Shown piece after piece: positions 63,872 to 64,000 of a stretch of 64,000 nt of DNA; within the stretch, counting starts at the first letter, position 1, and each line of letters begins with the position of its first letter. This DNA is from Phaffia rhodozyma. Its lineage: Eukaryota > Basidiomycota > Tremellomycetes > Cystofilobasidiales > Mrakiaceae. The position numbers and the translations under genes are program-made. The stretch is taken from the NCBI GenBank assembly GCA_014706385.1, contig JACGZH010000011.1, positions 496,001-560,000 on the forward strand, given 5' to 3'. The notes under the pieces were generated by a model that saw only the letters and a list, made by a program, of their open reading frames with translations, searched no databases and had not been told where the DNA came from.

Positions 63872-64000
63872 ATGGCCCCCACTGCCGCCTCCGCTGCCGT
63901 GTCGACAAAACCGAGGTTACCACAGGCCGTTCAGGCATTGGAACCTTCGTTCTTCCTCGAGACCCCCAAGCTTCAACAGATCGTCAAGGCCTTCAGAGCA
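63872..64000 (+). CDS. Start of a probable hexokinase/glucokinase (truncated by window edge)
   Basis: An open frame from the ATG at 63872 (GCCATGGCC context) runs off the window after 43 codons. The visible part is Ala/Thr-rich, then PRLPQAVQALEPSFFLETPKL and QQIVKAF. The spacing of a Leu-Glu, Phe-Leu, Leu and IVxxF resembles the N-terminal helix of fungal hexokinases. The catalytic domain lies outside the window, so this is a tentative call. Confidence 0.4.
   Translation, partial: MAPTAASAAVSTKPRLPQAVQALEPSFFLETPKLQQIVKAFRA

Overview
The window looks like nuclear DNA of a basidiomycete, most probably a Tremellomycete-type yeast. This is an inference: nearly every gene is broken by many 50-120 nt GT-AG introns, intergenic gaps are short, GC content is intermediate, and the gene complement is fungal (exportin-t, MUB1, NUD1/Cdc11, URA4, HIS1, GUP1, ERG27, YOR1-like ABC transporter). 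No species call is possible from sequence alone. Gene models were built by hand from reading frames, splice motifs and remembered family motifs; coordinates of starts, stops and most junctions are read directly, functions come from family knowledge.

Layout. 0-6 kb: a GLTSCR1-domain protein (+), a Rossmann-fold SDR-like protein (+), an ANCHR/ZFYVE19-like protein (-). 6-16 kb: ribosomal protein uL23 (-), then a 5.6 kb accessory island holding an LTR-like sequence followed by a short gag-like remnant and a ~4 kb element bounded by ~95 bp terminal inverted repeats, then NOP56 (-). 16-27 kb: ribosomal protein eS19 (+, with a polyglutamate tail), a TALE-type homeodomain factor (-), and the ~6 kb NUD1/Cdc11-like leucine-rich scaffold (-). 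27-40 kb: HIS1 (-), exportin-t (+), MUB1 (-). 40-55 kb: a YOR1-like ABCC transporter (+), an SCP2 protein (+), ERG27 (-), SGT2 (-), dihydroorotase (+). 55-64 kb: a mitochondrial J-protein (-), mitochondrial acyl carrier protein (+), GUP1 (-), mitochondrial ribosomal protein uL29m (+), and the first codons of a probable hexokinase (+).

How genes relate. NOP56 and eS19 diverge from one shared region (ribosome assembly). HIS1 has a Gcn4-type site and two E-boxes upstream. SCP2 and ERG27 are convergent and both connect to sterols. J-protein/ACP and GUP1/uL29m are two head-to-head pairs with equal 304 bp spacers, both carrying long G/C homopolymers.

The least explained region is 8.5-12.6 kb: an inverted-repeat-bounded element with one long intact ORF of unknown family and a second, decayed Cys-rich/coiled-coil gene. 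The most striking gene-structure features are consecutive micro-exons of 10, 12 and 6 nt in the SCP2 gene and four consecutive exons of 44 nt or less in the ACP gene.
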